NCBI GenBank assembly: GCA_026874595.1
Contig: CM049313.1
Coordinates: 21,749,508-21,813,507 of the forward strand
DNA: 64,000 bases
Source: Sipunculus nudus
Lineage: Eukaryota; Annelida; Sipuncula; Golfingiida; Sipunculidae
Direction of reading: 5' to 3'
The translations under genes and the position numbers were made by a program. Positions 23,700-38,049 of this stretch are shown here, one piece after another (the first letter of the stretch is position 1; every line of letters begins with the position of its first letter). The notes under the pieces were generated by a model. The model did not search any database. It saw nothing but the letters and a program-made list of their open reading frames with translations, and had not been told where the DNA came from.

Positions 23700-26460
23700 G
23701 CCATATTTCGACAAGGCAGTGCTTCAGTTGGTCATTTGTTCACATCGCCATTATGTATATACATGATTGACTAATACAGTCATACCAGCTTCTTACCTGC
23801 ACATAGTTTCAGGATACGAATCAGTCACAGACGTGGTGAGGTGCATTGAACAGGGTTGTGGGTGCGTCTAGTACTATAGTGTTGCGTAGTAGCTTGCTTG
23901 CAGGTCTCTCGCTTTCAGCTGCAGTCGCTGCCTAGTCCAGGGATGAAAAGAGGACCAAGTGCGTAAATCCCTCCTGTCAGTACATAGCCTCGCCACAATC
24001 AAGACTCCTGAAATGCCTCCTCGCGGCTCATTACGGAAACCTTGCGGCCCCAGGCCAAATTTCAGGAGATCTTGGAGCAGACTGGAGCCCTAAAGGTGCA
24101 GTGTGCATGGCCCAACAGCGTTTGGACACCCCCTTGCACTCACCAGTCGAGTTCGGGTAGGTGGGACCCGTTATCCTAGCACGGAAGCCCATCTGAAAAA
24201 TGAACAGCCTTACTGTTAACCTCTGCAGCATTCCAGTTTGATCCATACTAACAAATGGCTGGATGATTACAAATAAGGATTATCATTGCCTATGCCACAT
24301 GCTTGTTCAACACAACGGCTCTGTGGATACTCCTGCTAGCAGTATATCAATGCTGGTAACCTGTGACATACATGCTGTTTAGGTTGGATCATAACGTGAC
24401 ATGGTCAGGGGGGATATGTTGCAGGGCAACCAGCCTGACATCCATAGCACAATTCCAGGCTTTCATATGACAACCACAGGCACAGATGATCTCAGATGAT
24501 TTATCTATTGTCAACAAGGAGTGACAGCTGTAATCCTGCTATGATGAATCTTCCCTACAAGGATACTTGTGTGACAGGGTATATTCATCATGCAGCATAC
24601 ACACCTCTTACAGGCAGTTTTATTAATAGACTCGTCACATCAGGTGATCACATGGATGGCAGTAAACACCACCAATAAGCTACACACAACTGGAATACAC
24701 ATGTTGCTAAGCGATTTCATCTGTGGATACTCACTTTGTCGTGTCCAAGATATACCCTCCTACAGGCCTGTGACATCAACGATAACACATGCGATCCACT
24801 GATATTTGGTTACATTTAGGTGAATACAAATAAGGCCATCATTCGTGACTGCACAATATCTACCATGATGAGCGATTTGATATTATCGATATAGTGAAGT
24901 AACACAGTGTATCAGTTTCTGCTCACCAGAAAGGACTAAATGATAATGTAGTGACAGATATCAATTGGCTGCTGCCAACGCGCCATTCGAAATAACTGAC
25001 AACATATGCAAAATACACACATGTAAAATGGTACATACCATAAGGAGTTGGCAAGAAGGATTCACACTGTGACTGGCTGATATGGTTACCTACACTCTGG
25101 ACTGTACCCTGTGCATAGGTCTGTATGGCATGCTCTGTATGGCACATGCAAAATTTTTAGCATAATCAGCATTGACCAGTCAGATATTATTGAGAGGAGA
25201 AGAAAATATATGTATATTCACCAAAGGGCGACCCTCCATGTAACTGATGATTGGATTTCATCCTGCCACCAGGCTATCGATGTAAGCATATGTCATATTA
25301 GCAGTAATTACGGTATTGATTACTCCTATACCTGAACACTTCTGATCTAAAATCATATATAAACTGCTGCACATACTGCTGCTGCATTTATATAATCATA
25401 CACATTATTTGAGGGAGTATGCAAAGTATCATGTGAGGAGTATCCACACATATTACCGTCCTGACATTCATCATACCAGTGCAGTTATGTTGTTCATCAC
25501 ATATTATCATTATATGATAATATTATGATCATATATTTATGACAACTGACAACATATAATTATTATCACATACAAACATTTATTTACATTCACCTAAATG
25601 TAATGCTAATACTTATTATCATTAGTTAACATGAGACAAGTATTTATTATTGGGTGCACTTCATGTATTACATTTAAGGTGTATCATGGTGTTAATTCCT
25701 GGTGGATGGCACAACTGGACCCTTACGGTGCTGACCAGCACATAAGGAAGAATGTGGTCACTACGTTTTATTATTCTATATTACAGAACAAATACTTTTG
25801 ACAGATATGTATTATTGCTGATACTACACTTACATGCATTGTAAATAATAGAAACACTAGTGAAATGATTTTTTGGTCAGTCAGACAGACCGATGGGTGG
25901 CACATGGACCATACTTTTAGTTAACAAATACATGCTTAGGGGATATGTCTAAATGAATCTGCAGACTGCCTCCAGGTGACACTGAAGTTGATCCTTCACA
26001 GATGGTAGCATTGACAGCATCCACTGGCTTCTACGCTGTGCTAGGTTTAGTCCCACGCTGTTTAACAGCTACATGCAATGCTTGTGGGGTATACCTTGGC
26101 CCATGCCTGGCACTAGTCTAATCCTGTCAGCCCAAAAGCATTACATATGAAGCTCCCAATGGGTTCACCAGTTGATCATATTTCTCTCTAAGCTGGATTA
26201 CTTGCTGCATTTCTTTGGAGACGATTACACGAGCTCGCTGTACAACAGTCTAGGCTGTGGCCTTCCCATTCACTCTCGGTTATTTATGCTACAGCACTGT
26301 CTCCCTCTCAAAAAGACAAGAGCCCAACTGTTCACATATTGTTCGTGCATCAGCAAGTCAACCAACAGAGGGCAATCGTTACCAGTATACATATAGTGAT
26401 CTCCTGTGTAACAACACAATTATGTATGTGGCGTGTGTGGCTTCATCCGTTCACTAAGTG
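23700..26460. other. Intergenic stretch between two convergent transposon genes
   Basis: No convincing exon. Bases 23880-24190 are GC-richer than the flanks and could be a decayed exon or regulatory block, but no frame is conserved. The motifs tgtggatactc and tgtgacat recur. Open frames are short and overlap on both strands. Confidence 0.4.
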
Positions 26461-27018
26461 TGCCCTTTACGGAGAATGAAAATGGTTCTGCTGCCAGCCC
26501 GGAACTGGTGGCATTAGACCTTTTACATACAGTTTAGCTCCAAGAATGGCCGCATTAACACCATGCTGGAATTGTAAGACCGTTGGATTTGCATTAGCCC
26601 CATGGGGTGTGGCCCTTTGCTGGGCAAAGATGCTTTCTACAACATCACTGTTGATACCAGCTGGGGCAATCGATGTGTCTAACAATGTTAGTCTATAGTG
26701 TACCAGTTCTGTGAACCCTCCCAGAAGACAGATCATATCACTCCTGGTTTCCTGTGACACGAGTTTCTTATTGTTATCAGCTGCTGTACCATGGGATGAG
26801 TGGACATCTTCCTCCCAACCCTTAAGCCATTAAACAGCCTCGTTCAGGATAGCACGCCTAGTGTTTTTCTTGTCTGTGATGGGCCTCCGGTCACGGAAGA
26901 ATGCGATGAGTTTGCTGGTTACTTGCAGTAATGCAACAGATCCATCCAGGTCACCACCATCCTCGCCTAATGATAACTGGTAGTTGATCATCAAGTTCAG
27001 CATATCGCTGTCAAGGAC

Positions 27019-27958
27019 CTGCAATTATGATAGTTCTCAATGTCACAAATATGACATCCAAACTGGAACAGACAGTTTACTGTGCTGTTTGGTTGTGGTG
27101 TGTTTGCAAGTGACATAATCATATAGTATCTATTGAGAACTATACCAAGGTCAGGATTCACATATAAATGTCACATATTCACAGACAGATATTTTTTTTT
27201 ATTTGCATGACAATTAATCAAACAATTGTCTACATGTATTGTCTACACTTTACTTTCCCAGATGACTATGATCCTTATGTGTACTCTGCTAAACAGTTGG
27301 GTTTTATATTTCTATTATGAAGGTGCAAATTAGAGGGTGCTCAAATGAACATTTGTATGTCATTTTATAGCTATGCAGATACAATTTGTCCCAAAGATCT
27401 ACATTATGAACATATCTCCAGTTGTTTCTTTACATGAGCAGAAACTGAGATGTCAGACAGGAGCAGTTACAAGTTAACCATGGGTCACACGCTCAGCTGA
27501 CAAGCATGACATACTGATATCATATTTAAAGCTTTTGTCCTATTTTCCAATAATACAGGTGGCACTACATGTCTGCAAGAACTCGTTAAACACTCCAACA
27601 TCAATTTGCATGGAACAAATACGATCAATGTAATAGTCGCCAATCATACTGAAGCCTCTGTATCTACTTTTTTTTATTATTCTTGGAGTTACATCCAAGC
27701 CCTATAGCTCGGATGATATGAATAATAGATACATACATTCAGTTTACCAAGATTTTTAGTGGCCCTCACTGGATGAACTGGTAGCAGTTATGAGGTCAGA
27801 CGGTTAGGATCTGATCCCTGTTAACGGCCGGTCCGATGGATGACGGACAATGTGTGATCGCTATAGCTCATGTGACTTACAGGCAGCAGAGCTGTACACG
27901 TTACAGCCATCACAAGGCAAATTCATTCATGCTCATACAGTGTTTGTGTGTGTATAAA

Positions 27959-28028
<70 letters not shown>

Positions 28029-28146
28029 ATATGGTGCATGTAGCAATCCGGAGGAGCATGCAGATATAGTATCACAAACCAAGTGCACCTGGTGCCTGTA
28101 ATATACCAACCTAATTCCCATTTTCCTTTCATCCAATGTGCCTTAC
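27019..28146 (-). other. Transposase intron with compound microsatellite
   Basis: Bounded by CAGAGCAG|GTAAGG at its 5' end and ATTGCAG|GTC at its 3' end on the minus strand; the flanking codons join without frame change. It contains the (CT)n(TA)n tract at 27959-28025. Confidence 0.75.
27959..28025. repeat. Compound (CT)n(TA)n microsatellite
   Basis: About 24 bases of CT directly followed by about 43 bases of TA. The overlapping ORFs made of Y, I, R and E are artefacts. Confidence 0.95.
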
Positions 28147-30149
28147 CTGCTCTGCCAGGTGGTTTCTCATCTTCAGCTGGTTATTCATAAACAGATGCTC
28201 ATCAGTGAGATGCTGGTGAGTTCGTTTTACAGGTTGACATGTTTGTCCCATAGGTACGCATCTTGCCATTTCTTCCAGGTTATTTCCCTTTCCTGGTACT
28301 GAAGGAGCCGTGAGCAATGGTCTTCTGAACCACTTGCCACAATGTTATTTCTAACTCTTTTTATGACATGCGAAAAATCCATCATCAAAACTATTTTTTT
28401 CTTTTTGCCTGAACACATTAGGGATGATAAATGCCCGGTCATTATGAGAGAGAATACTCAAAAATGTGCGATTGCAGCTTGCACCATCCATGCATGTAAA
28501 GTCAACAGTGAATTTCCATAATGTTAACATTTCCACTGCCTTCCAAAATAATATATTTATTACTGGAGCATTAACGCCGTGTGTTGGGGGGAAAAAAGCA
28601 AATGGAAAGCGAAAACCTTCATAACCAAGAAAGACGAACTGCAGAATATGTTTTGCCATCTGCACATCATTCGTATGGGTCGTGAGTTTTCTCATGGCTG
28701 CACATTCCGGGTCTTTTTGTATTAGTCCTCGGTACTGGAGGTTACTGTCTATGTCAATATCCTGTTGTATGGCCATTTCATCAAAGATGATTCCCCCAGC
28801 CCTTGATGCCTGCTGCCTTTGGCTTCAGCATCCAACCATTTTAACAGCTCACTGTGTAAGCCTGGCTTCTGCCTGATGACATTTTTATACATCTGCAGAA
28901 ATGTTTCACTTGGAAATATTAGGAGGCCAGAGTTTCTCAGTTCACTATATGCCTTTGGACTGCGGTTTCACACTGTTAAACAAGGCATTATGATAAGTTT
29001 GTTCGATCGATGTCCCCTTGGATCTTTGCTTGAGATGAGACATTATGTCGTTCAATTATAAGTGTTTTAATGTGCTCTGTAGCACATGGTAGCAGCTTGT
29101 CTATCAGGCCACTAACTTCACTATATTTCTCTTCACTATAACTTCCTCATGATTCACAGCAGGATCTGGTGCATGAGGTATTGCCTGGCACTTCCTGCAG
29201 ACACGGGTAGCAGCTGAGAAACTGACCACACCTTCACAATTAATAGAATGCAAAAGGTTTTCTGTGATCCCTAACGAGGGCCGCACATTCACATGACATG
29301 AGCTGCCCATGACACGTGTCACCTTTCCTAGGCAAACATGCGATCTATTTTGTCTGCGATCATACTGATATCTGTCGGCGATGCCACACATGTAGTCTGT
29401 AAACCGATTATTGTCTTATCAATCACAATTGAGCCAATGCTGCATATCCATGTGCCATCAGCATTAAATATAATCTTCTTTGTCTGGCGCAGACTATTGA
29501 TTGTACGGCCAGTAAGTTTTATATAATGTAATAAAGTGTTACTTTCTTTGGCCAACATGTATGTCCCTGTCATGTACCTTTTCACAGCTGCTAATGAGTA
29601 TGCAAAATCACTGGCAGGCTTATCCTCTGGTGTTACTTTTACTGCAGCCTTAAACGCGATCCCAGTATATGCCCATGTTAACCGGCCATTATACATTATG
29701 CTCCTGCTTTTCACGCAGCTATATAATCCAGAGATCATTTTGCCACACAACTGTTTATTCAGAGGTGTGATGCCTTTTCCTGTACATTCTGCGTTCTACT
29801 TATTTACATATCAAACAGGATATTCTTGATGACATGCCCATCTTTGTGAGGGACCACAGTGGGATGCAGCATGCAAATATGATGATGCTGTCTTAATAAC
29901 AGATTATGTTTTCAGATGGTTCTGCAGGGCTCGAAAAATATTATTGGAACTTATTGTCCTCAAGACATGATCACATAAAAGACTGTGGTCCTCAACATTT
30001 TTACGTCTCACAAAAGTTAATGACTCTCCCACAGAAAATTGGTAGGGTAATTGGGCAAATATACTTTCAAATGTCCACGTTTTCTGGATATTCATACCTG
30101 AAATGCTCTACTACTGCTACAGAATATTAAGATTGATAGGTTATTAAAA

Positions 30150-31200
30150 CCACAAAATGATGGTACATTTTGCTTGTCCAAGGGGGGCATAATTGTACTT
30201 ACCGGGCCAACTTTAGCCGGCTTTAGCCAGCGGCTGAAGCCTGGGATGGCTCTTACCAGCAAACCTTGATGTTCTAATATGTACTTATTTCATGTCATTG
30301 TGATTGATTCCACTTTCTATTTATTTAATGAACATTTTGGAGAATACATGCATCCCAGCAGCTTTCCATCAATAAAACTATGCAACACTTAAATAACAAT
30401 ATGATCATCATACAGGCAGATATAGACCATTTCAGATGTTAGATATAGAAATTTAGGTTGAAATTAATTATTATCCATGGTTAGTAATAATAATAGACTA
30501 TTACAGCTTTTTTTCATGTAATAGTAATAGACTAAATTTTGTTTAGCTGTAATAGTAATAGAAACAGAAGGCAAAGTAATAGAGTAATACATATTACTTT
30601 CTATTACTTCCTGTAACACCATTGGTCATGAAGGATATCAGCAAATAATGCTGAACTGATTCAGTTCTTGTTTAGTGATTGCCCAGGATGTGCCTATTGT
30701 TAAGGCAAGCAGGGGCCGGCTGTTATACAGGTGGTGTCAACTGGTGCTAATTACACAGGAGTACCGGACAGAGCAGGTCTCAGCCAATTAACTAATACCT
30801 ATATCACTATCTGACTTTTGATTACAAGACCATGAATAAACAGAGGCATGTTTGATCTTGAGACAGATAAATAGTGTATTATTATTGTGACATGTAACTG
30901 CATCTTATCTCTCATCAATCAATATCATGTATATTCTGAATTGGATCAAGACTTGTTTTCCCCAACCAGTTAGCATTTCAATAATACAAATTGCAATAAA
31001 ACACATTCAAGAAAAAATATAATATTGAACCGGAGGCAGGACAGACTCAAAATGTTTATGATCAGCTTAAGATGTTTTCACTACCCAAAATGTAATGCAG
31101 CCTACAATGCTAAAAACACCTACCAGTATTTATATCTCTTGAATAAACTCATACTACAAGTACATGTTTTATCTAATTTTTTATATATAATGTTCTTTTA
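30150..31200. other. Non-coding stretch
   Basis: No gene. Between 30480 and 30620 the motif taatagtaatag recurs on both strands. At 30210-30245 gctttagcc is repeated with its complement ggctgaagc nearby. This is a possible end region of the transposon block, but I found no terminal inverted repeat. Confidence 0.4.
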
Positions 31201-31211
31201 AAAATGTTCTG

Positions 31212-32710
31212 TTAATACTCTGTGGAACATACAAAAACAATACAGTGTTGTGAACGTGAATTGAGTATACCTTTGGCGGCGGTTCCGAATTCAGTACTGC
31301 AATTAGGCTGATGATTGCAGCAACGCCGTGTGCATCTGACCATGACCCACTGTTTTGATACATGTCTATATCCCGTTATGTTCCAATGACCTAAAGTGTT
31401 TTTGTAAAGACTTTATCAGTTGTCATTCCAGCATGTGGTTTAAGAAAATCGGAGTACTCTGGCTTCAGTTTCCGCCGAGAAGGAAGTTTATTCGCGTTCA
31501 CCTTGGGGCTCCTTGCTCACCTCATTAAGATGCAAGGGGACTGGAAATCTTCGGCGTATGAATGATATATTTATGTTCCCATGGGCATTAAGATAAAAGT
31601 GTCGAAAGTGTTGACAGCGGCAGTTATGTAAAGAATTCGCTCTGCCTGGTTGGGGGTTTGGAGGATGTTTGTCTCGTTAAATGTGACATAAATTACCCCC
31701 AACCTATCGTTATGTTGTTATTATTTAAAGTTGTGCACCAGTTTTGCTGATTGGTTTTGTTCGATACTACATGATGTTAGTCATGTGACAGAAATACATT
31801 ATAAGTTAATGCACGTACAGTTGCATGAATAGCGGATCATCTAAAGGGATAAATGACAAGATTTTTTCTTTTGAGAAGATTATTTCCTTTTTATCGGAAA
31901 AAGATACCCAAATGCAAAATTATAGAAGAAATTATATATAAGAAATTATATCTTGTCCTGTAAAATATAACAACTCCGGAATCCGATATAATAACATAAC
32001 GTTCCTTAATTGTTTCATTAGTTCCTTCCTTCAGAATATATTTGTGATGAGTGATGTGTTGAACATATTTTGAACAATCATATTTGAAAATATTCACAAG
32101 ATTTAAAAGTATATATGTTTCATTTACAATATAAGTTATGTATTTAAAAAGACGAGATTGGTTATGAACTCCTTTTAGGTATATTCATGATTTTACAACA
32201 ATTTAATACTTTTTTGAAAGAAACATTTTCATAAATAAAAAAAAATAATCAAGGCACCATGGCATCGCGTCGAAAGCAGCAGGCAGCACTGTCGAAACAA
32301 CTAATTAAGCATCTTTCTTTAACATGTGTGTATCTACTACAAAATCAAGTAGTGACTAGATATTCACGCATTTTAGTTATAGGCGTAAATTTAAATACTA
32401 TTTAGAAATTCTATCTGCTTATATAATGCATATATTGCATATTGATCAGAAATGTACACCCTAATCTTTCCTTGGTTTCCTTTGCACACTGGTATTGTAA
32501 GCTGTAATTAGACAAACACGCAATACAGGCCTACATACTTCATTCCTTTACACATTTGTAGAATAAGACGTAACTGGATACACAAATAACATACTTCATT
32601 CCTTTACACAGTGGTATTGTAAGATGTTCACATCTACTTCCAGAAGCCCAGGTCATCCCGCCAATGATGAACACAGACGCCAGAAGTATCGGTACCAGGC
32701 ATGACGCCAT
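31212..32710 (-). CDS. Candidate two-exon gene for a secreted six-cysteine peptide
   Basis: Exon 1 (32710-32638) starts at ATG in context atcATGG and encodes 24 residues with a signal-peptide profile: MASC, a hydrophobic core (VPILLASVFIIGG) and a polar MTWASG end. It ends in phase 1 at GGAA|GTAGAT. Exon 2 (31390-31212) follows the acceptor aacactttag in phase 1, giving a codon for serine at the junction. It encodes 58 residues to a TAA. Its cysteines follow C-x3-CC-x5-C-x18-C-x4-C: six, an even number, as in disulfide-bonded secreted peptides. The predicted precursor is 83 residues. A phase-1 intron right after the signal peptide is common in small secreted protein genes. I do not recognise the family and assign no activity. 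Caveats: a competing open frame overlaps exon 2, there is no canonical AATAAA close downstream, and a donor-like AAAG|GTATAC inside exon 2 could extend the gene. Confidence 0.42.
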
Positions 32711-32719
32711 GATGATTCA

Positions 32720-34580
<1,861 letters not shown>

Positions 34581-35035
34581 TTATTATAATTGATTGTGGT
34601 ATCACCCGACCACAACATTGTTGCGAAAACCCTTTGTAGCCTCTCCTCAGAATGCCGATTATTGGGTCTTCGACCGTCGGGACGGGTGTCAAGTGTGTCC
34701 TAAGGGCGTCCTTTCCCATATTTTCTGATAAATCATGAGAAATTCAGCATAAATACGCAAAGGGGCTCTCCCGAAGTTTCTCGTGTCATATAGGTATGTG
34801 TGTCCTATTTTATTTTAGTCCTTGGTTTAGTTTGATCTTTGTATGTTTTTAAAGGAAAGTCGTTTCGCCGGCCAGTGTTACTGTGACATGAGACAATAGG
34901 GGTATTCGATAGGGGTCTCCGATGCTCCAAGTTATGCCATTGTTATGTCGAGCGGTATGTCGGAAAGTGGGCTATTGTTCCCAGCCTACTATGTATTCAG
35001 CTCATGATGATGGAGATGACTTCGGGGTAGTTAAG

Positions 35036-35078
35036 TATTTATAAGGGTCGCATAGATAGAGTAATTTGATTCAGTCTT
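35036..35078 (+). promoter_or_regulatory. Candidate core promoter: TATA box and initiator
   Basis: TATTTATAAGG at 35036-35046 is followed by TCAGTC at 35071-35076, an initiator-like sequence. The spacing (about 33 bases from TATA start to the initiator A) is the usual one for metazoan RNA polymerase II promoters. The next ATG with coding support is at 35246. The same layout would also fit a retroelement LTR; no second LTR was seen. Confidence 0.5.
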
Positions 35079-35093
35079 CAGTGTCAAGAAGCC

Positions 35094-35235
35094 AGCTATC
35101 CGCTAGTCGGGGACCATTACCTCCAGTCCAGGACAATTACCGCCAGTCGAGGACCAGTGCCGTCAGTTTGGGCCAAGTGCCGTCAGTCAGGGACCGCTGC
35201 CGCCAGTCATGGACTAGTATTACCAGTTAAGGACT
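35094..35235 (+). repeat. 20-bp tandem repeat in the presumed 5' leader
   Basis: Six to seven imperfect copies of a 20-bp unit of the form gtc-aggacca-tgccgcca. It lies between the candidate initiator and the ATG at 35246 and so would be transcribed as leader sequence. Confidence 0.85.
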
Positions 35236-35245
35236 CAACAGATAA

Positions 35246-35333
35246 ATGGATTATTTTTGTGCAGCCACTATATTTATTGTGGTCTCAGGCGTAATAGGCT
35301 GGGAACCCTATCTGATAGGTGGTTATGATTTCT
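35246..35333 (+). CDS. Candidate first coding exon with hydrophobic N-terminus
   Basis: ATG at 35246 opens a frame starting MDYFCAATIFIVVSGVIGW, which has a hydrophobic core suited to a signal peptide or signal anchor. After YLIGGYDF the exon reaches TTTCT|GTAAGTTT, a strong donor with GT at 35334, in phase 1. A TATA/initiator pair lies 170-210 bases upstream. No downstream exon was identified, so the product is unknown. It could also be part of a retroelement. Confidence 0.4.
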
Positions 35334-35689
35334 GTAAGTTTGCGTCAATATATATTCTTTGTTGCTCGGCCACTGCCTTGTTTTGTTGTGTACCGAAAAG
35401 CCAATACGTTGAGAGCGCCATCAAAACCCACCTTGTTTCTACTTTACCACGTTCCAAAGGCAACCCGCGGTCCGTCACTTGGTAAAGGGCAGCCTTTTTC
35501 CCAGGTCACCGGGCACCTAGGAGCAAGTTTATCGGGTGACAGGGGCTATTAATCGGATGGTGTATCGTGGAGGGCGTCCTGTTGACAGATACACCAGGCC
35601 AGGCAAATTGACAGGAGTGTCATTTTTGCGTGACATTTCGGGTTTGGCAACCTGTTAACCTTATACTTTGTTATTTATGTTTAGCTGAT

Positions 35690-37640
35690 ATATTTTAGCG
35701 AACCTGTGAGCTTATGCGATGGCGCGGCGTCGTCCGTCCGCTGTCCGCCGTCCGCTGTCCGTGGTTGGCCGTCCACCATCCATGGTTGTAAGTCAAAACC
35801 GTCGGAGCTAGCAGCTCCAATTTACATGTAAGAATTAGTCATATGTGAAACTTGGTGCCCTAGAGCTTATTATTGGGTATCTGCATTAATTTAGATTTAT
35901 AGAGAAAAAGCTTTAAAACATTTAACAATCTTCTCTCTGAAACTGCCCAGCCATATTGCCCAATATTTCACAGAAATGTTCCCTGGAACAATCTCTTTAA
36001 AGTTTGTTCGAATGGTTCCAGTTCGGTGATTTTGACCGAGTTACAGGAAGTTGAACTTAGTCATCTGCATGCTAAAATTACAATCTGAGAAACGACTTGA
36101 GCTATCATCATCAAATTTTATGTTAATATTGGTCACCTAAATCATATCTAAAAATGAGGTATTGGTGACGCCCCCTGCATTTGTCTTTTTGCACGGGGTC
36201 AATGGTGCCCGAAGAATACAGAGGGCTACAAAAAACTTCTTCTCTGAAAGCGTAAAGCCAAATAGTTTAATGTTGCACAGAAACGCCCCTAGGGTAGTGC
36301 TTTCTTAAGTTTGTTCAAATGGTCTGTGTTCAATGTCTTTTGGCCGAATTATGGGAAGCTGAATATAGTCAAATGTTATTGCAACCCAATTCTGCTGTGT
36401 GCTACAAAGATCTTCTTTTCAAAAACCACTCTGTCAAATTCTTTAATCTCACACATGAATGATCCTTAGATGTTGATAATTCAAATTTGTTAAATGGTTT
36501 TGATTCAATGATTTCCTTAGATTTTATACAAGAAAAGTTAAAGAAAGATATAAAAATCTTCTTCTCCGAAATTGTCCAGCCGAATTGTCCAACATTTCAC
36601 AGAAATGATCCCTGGAACAATCTCTTTCAAATTGAAATCTCAGAAACGGCAACACCTATCATCACCAAATTTTATTCTAATGTTTGTCACATAAGTCATA
36701 TCTGAAACTGAGATATTGGTGGCGCCACCGACATTGGTCTGCTTTTTACAAGCAAAAATGTAGTTTTAGACTCTTCAAGTTTATACACTGTTTGATGATG
36801 AAACTGTTACGCTGATTGGTATAAACTTTACAAGAATTATTCTATGGTAAGGTTTTGCCAGTTTTATAAGAATGGATAAGATAAATGCAGCTTTAAAAAA
36901 GCAGTGTAGTCAATTTAATAAGGTTTTCAGTGTTTGAAAACAGATTTGACAACAAGCCAAGTTTCAACAGCCAAGTCAAGAGGTCACTCAGTTCAACCAG
37001 GTGTGGTTCAAACATCACCATGGGAACTGATCTGGCTGTCTGGTGTCTAGACACATCGTCTAGACGTCTAGACACATTGTCTAGACGCAGAATGCCCAGA
37101 TTAGAACGAGTACAACTATATCTTTCAACTGTTTGAAAAAAACTTTGTTTGCATTTTTAGCAAATTTGCAAGCTTATTGGATGGTATGGCCTCGTCCGTC
37201 GTCCGTTATGCGTCATAGCTATCTCAAAAAGGGCAGCAGCTAGCATCACCAATTTTTTTTGCAAAAAAAAAATAAGTCATCTAAAACATTCTATTCGATT
37301 TTGCTTATTTCTTGGCTAACTGCATTCTCTAAGATTTTAAAGGGAAAAAGCTAAACATTTTTTTAAAATGTTCTTCTCCAAAACCATACTGCCTAATTGT
37401 CTGCTCATCTGTCCCAATAATCCTCCCTGGCAAAAAGAACATATCCAAAATATCCTGACTGATACATCCTAGTCGAAACGTCAATTTTGCTGAAATAATA
37501 ATGACGAAGATAGATAGGCAGGACATAAAAGGATCTATATTACATTTTAAAAATAAACCTCCATTCATACTCCAAAATTTGCACAGGTTCGCATTAGGCC
37601 TGTAGGCCTTGTTCTGAATATATATACTATTCTTTTATAC
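35690..37640 (+). repeat. Dispersed repeat family with gcttat-ggatgg-cgtccgtc ends, direct orientation
   Basis: A unit starting gcgaacctgtgagcttatgcg with cgtccgtccg, then atcaccaattt/agcagctag, tcccaggaacaatctct-like segments and aagcttattggatgg, is repeated in direct orientation at about 35695-37160 and 37165-37640. An inverted copy lies at 51060-52240. The copy contains GTCTAGAC palindromes at 37045-37086. Short frames within it are not conserved. Confidence 0.8.
37045..37086. repeat. Four GTCTAGAC palindromes in 42 bp
   Basis: GTCTAGAC occurs at 37045, 37058, 37066 and 37079. The cluster can fold back on itself in several ways. The inverted repeat copy has the same four at 51633, 51646, 51654 and 51667. 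Confidence 0.9.
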
Positions 37641-38049
37641 GTCTTTTAGAGTACAGTCATTTGAAGTTACGAAGTGACAAGGAACTCTTCGGGCAAGAGC
37701 CCAGTTCGTCCGCCTCGCGTCGCGTTTACAAATGTCGCTGGTATGGTTCCTGTGAAAACTACATGTTCGTTCACGAATTTACGAAGGAAATTTTCGATTG
37801 TGGAATTTTCGGTCCAATAATGTCAAGATTGTCCCTGAATTGCCTAATATTTTCACACTAATATCTATTGTTTTCTTAATTTGAACAAGAAAGACGTGGC
37901 AGACGACAAAGCCAAACATTGATACAAAACTTGCAAGGCTTCCAATTTCCTTTTTAAAACAATGGAATGGAGAGCAATAACGCACAATGTTAAAATATAA
38001 ACTAGCTTGAAAAGAAATATTTGTTCCAGGAAATATTCAGCTGAAGTGT

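Larger units (their letters stand above)
26467..30099 (-). pseudogene. P-element-like transposase, spliced and frameshifted
   Basis: Segments follow the P-element/THAP9-like transposase order. There is an N-terminal region from 30099, a stretch with SPKAYSELRNSGLLIFPSE (about 28970), then IIFDEMAIQQD (about 28790, first RNase-H acidic residue). CMDGASCNR (about 28470) carries the second acidic residue, and DFSHVIKRVRNN (about 28375) and LTDEHLF (about 28200) mark the insertion region. C-terminal NSDVVESIFAQQR and GANANPTV lie at about 26600. RNase-H-fold transposases of this group cut and paste DNA. An intron (27019-28146) has intact GTAAGG donor and TTGCAG acceptor joining HLAEQ to VLDSDM in phase 0. 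Breaks include an in-frame TAA near 26830 and frameshifts near 28380, 28790, 28980 and 29340. No THAP zinc finger was seen at the N-terminus. It is convergent with the helicase gene. Confidence 0.82.

Noticed and set aside
27770-27845. tRNA-derived SINE or tRNA (gaactggtagcag ... ggatctgatccct)
   Set aside because: The A- and B-box matches are poor and no cloverleaf can be folded by eye.
28682-29829. Plus-strand ORFs of 62-97 codons
   Set aside because: Shadows of the minus-strand transposase.
34590-35330. Solo LTR of a retrotransposon
   Set aside because: Starts TGTGG and has a TATA/initiator, but no matching second LTR, TG...CA ends or target duplication could be shown; kept as an alternative to a gene promoter.
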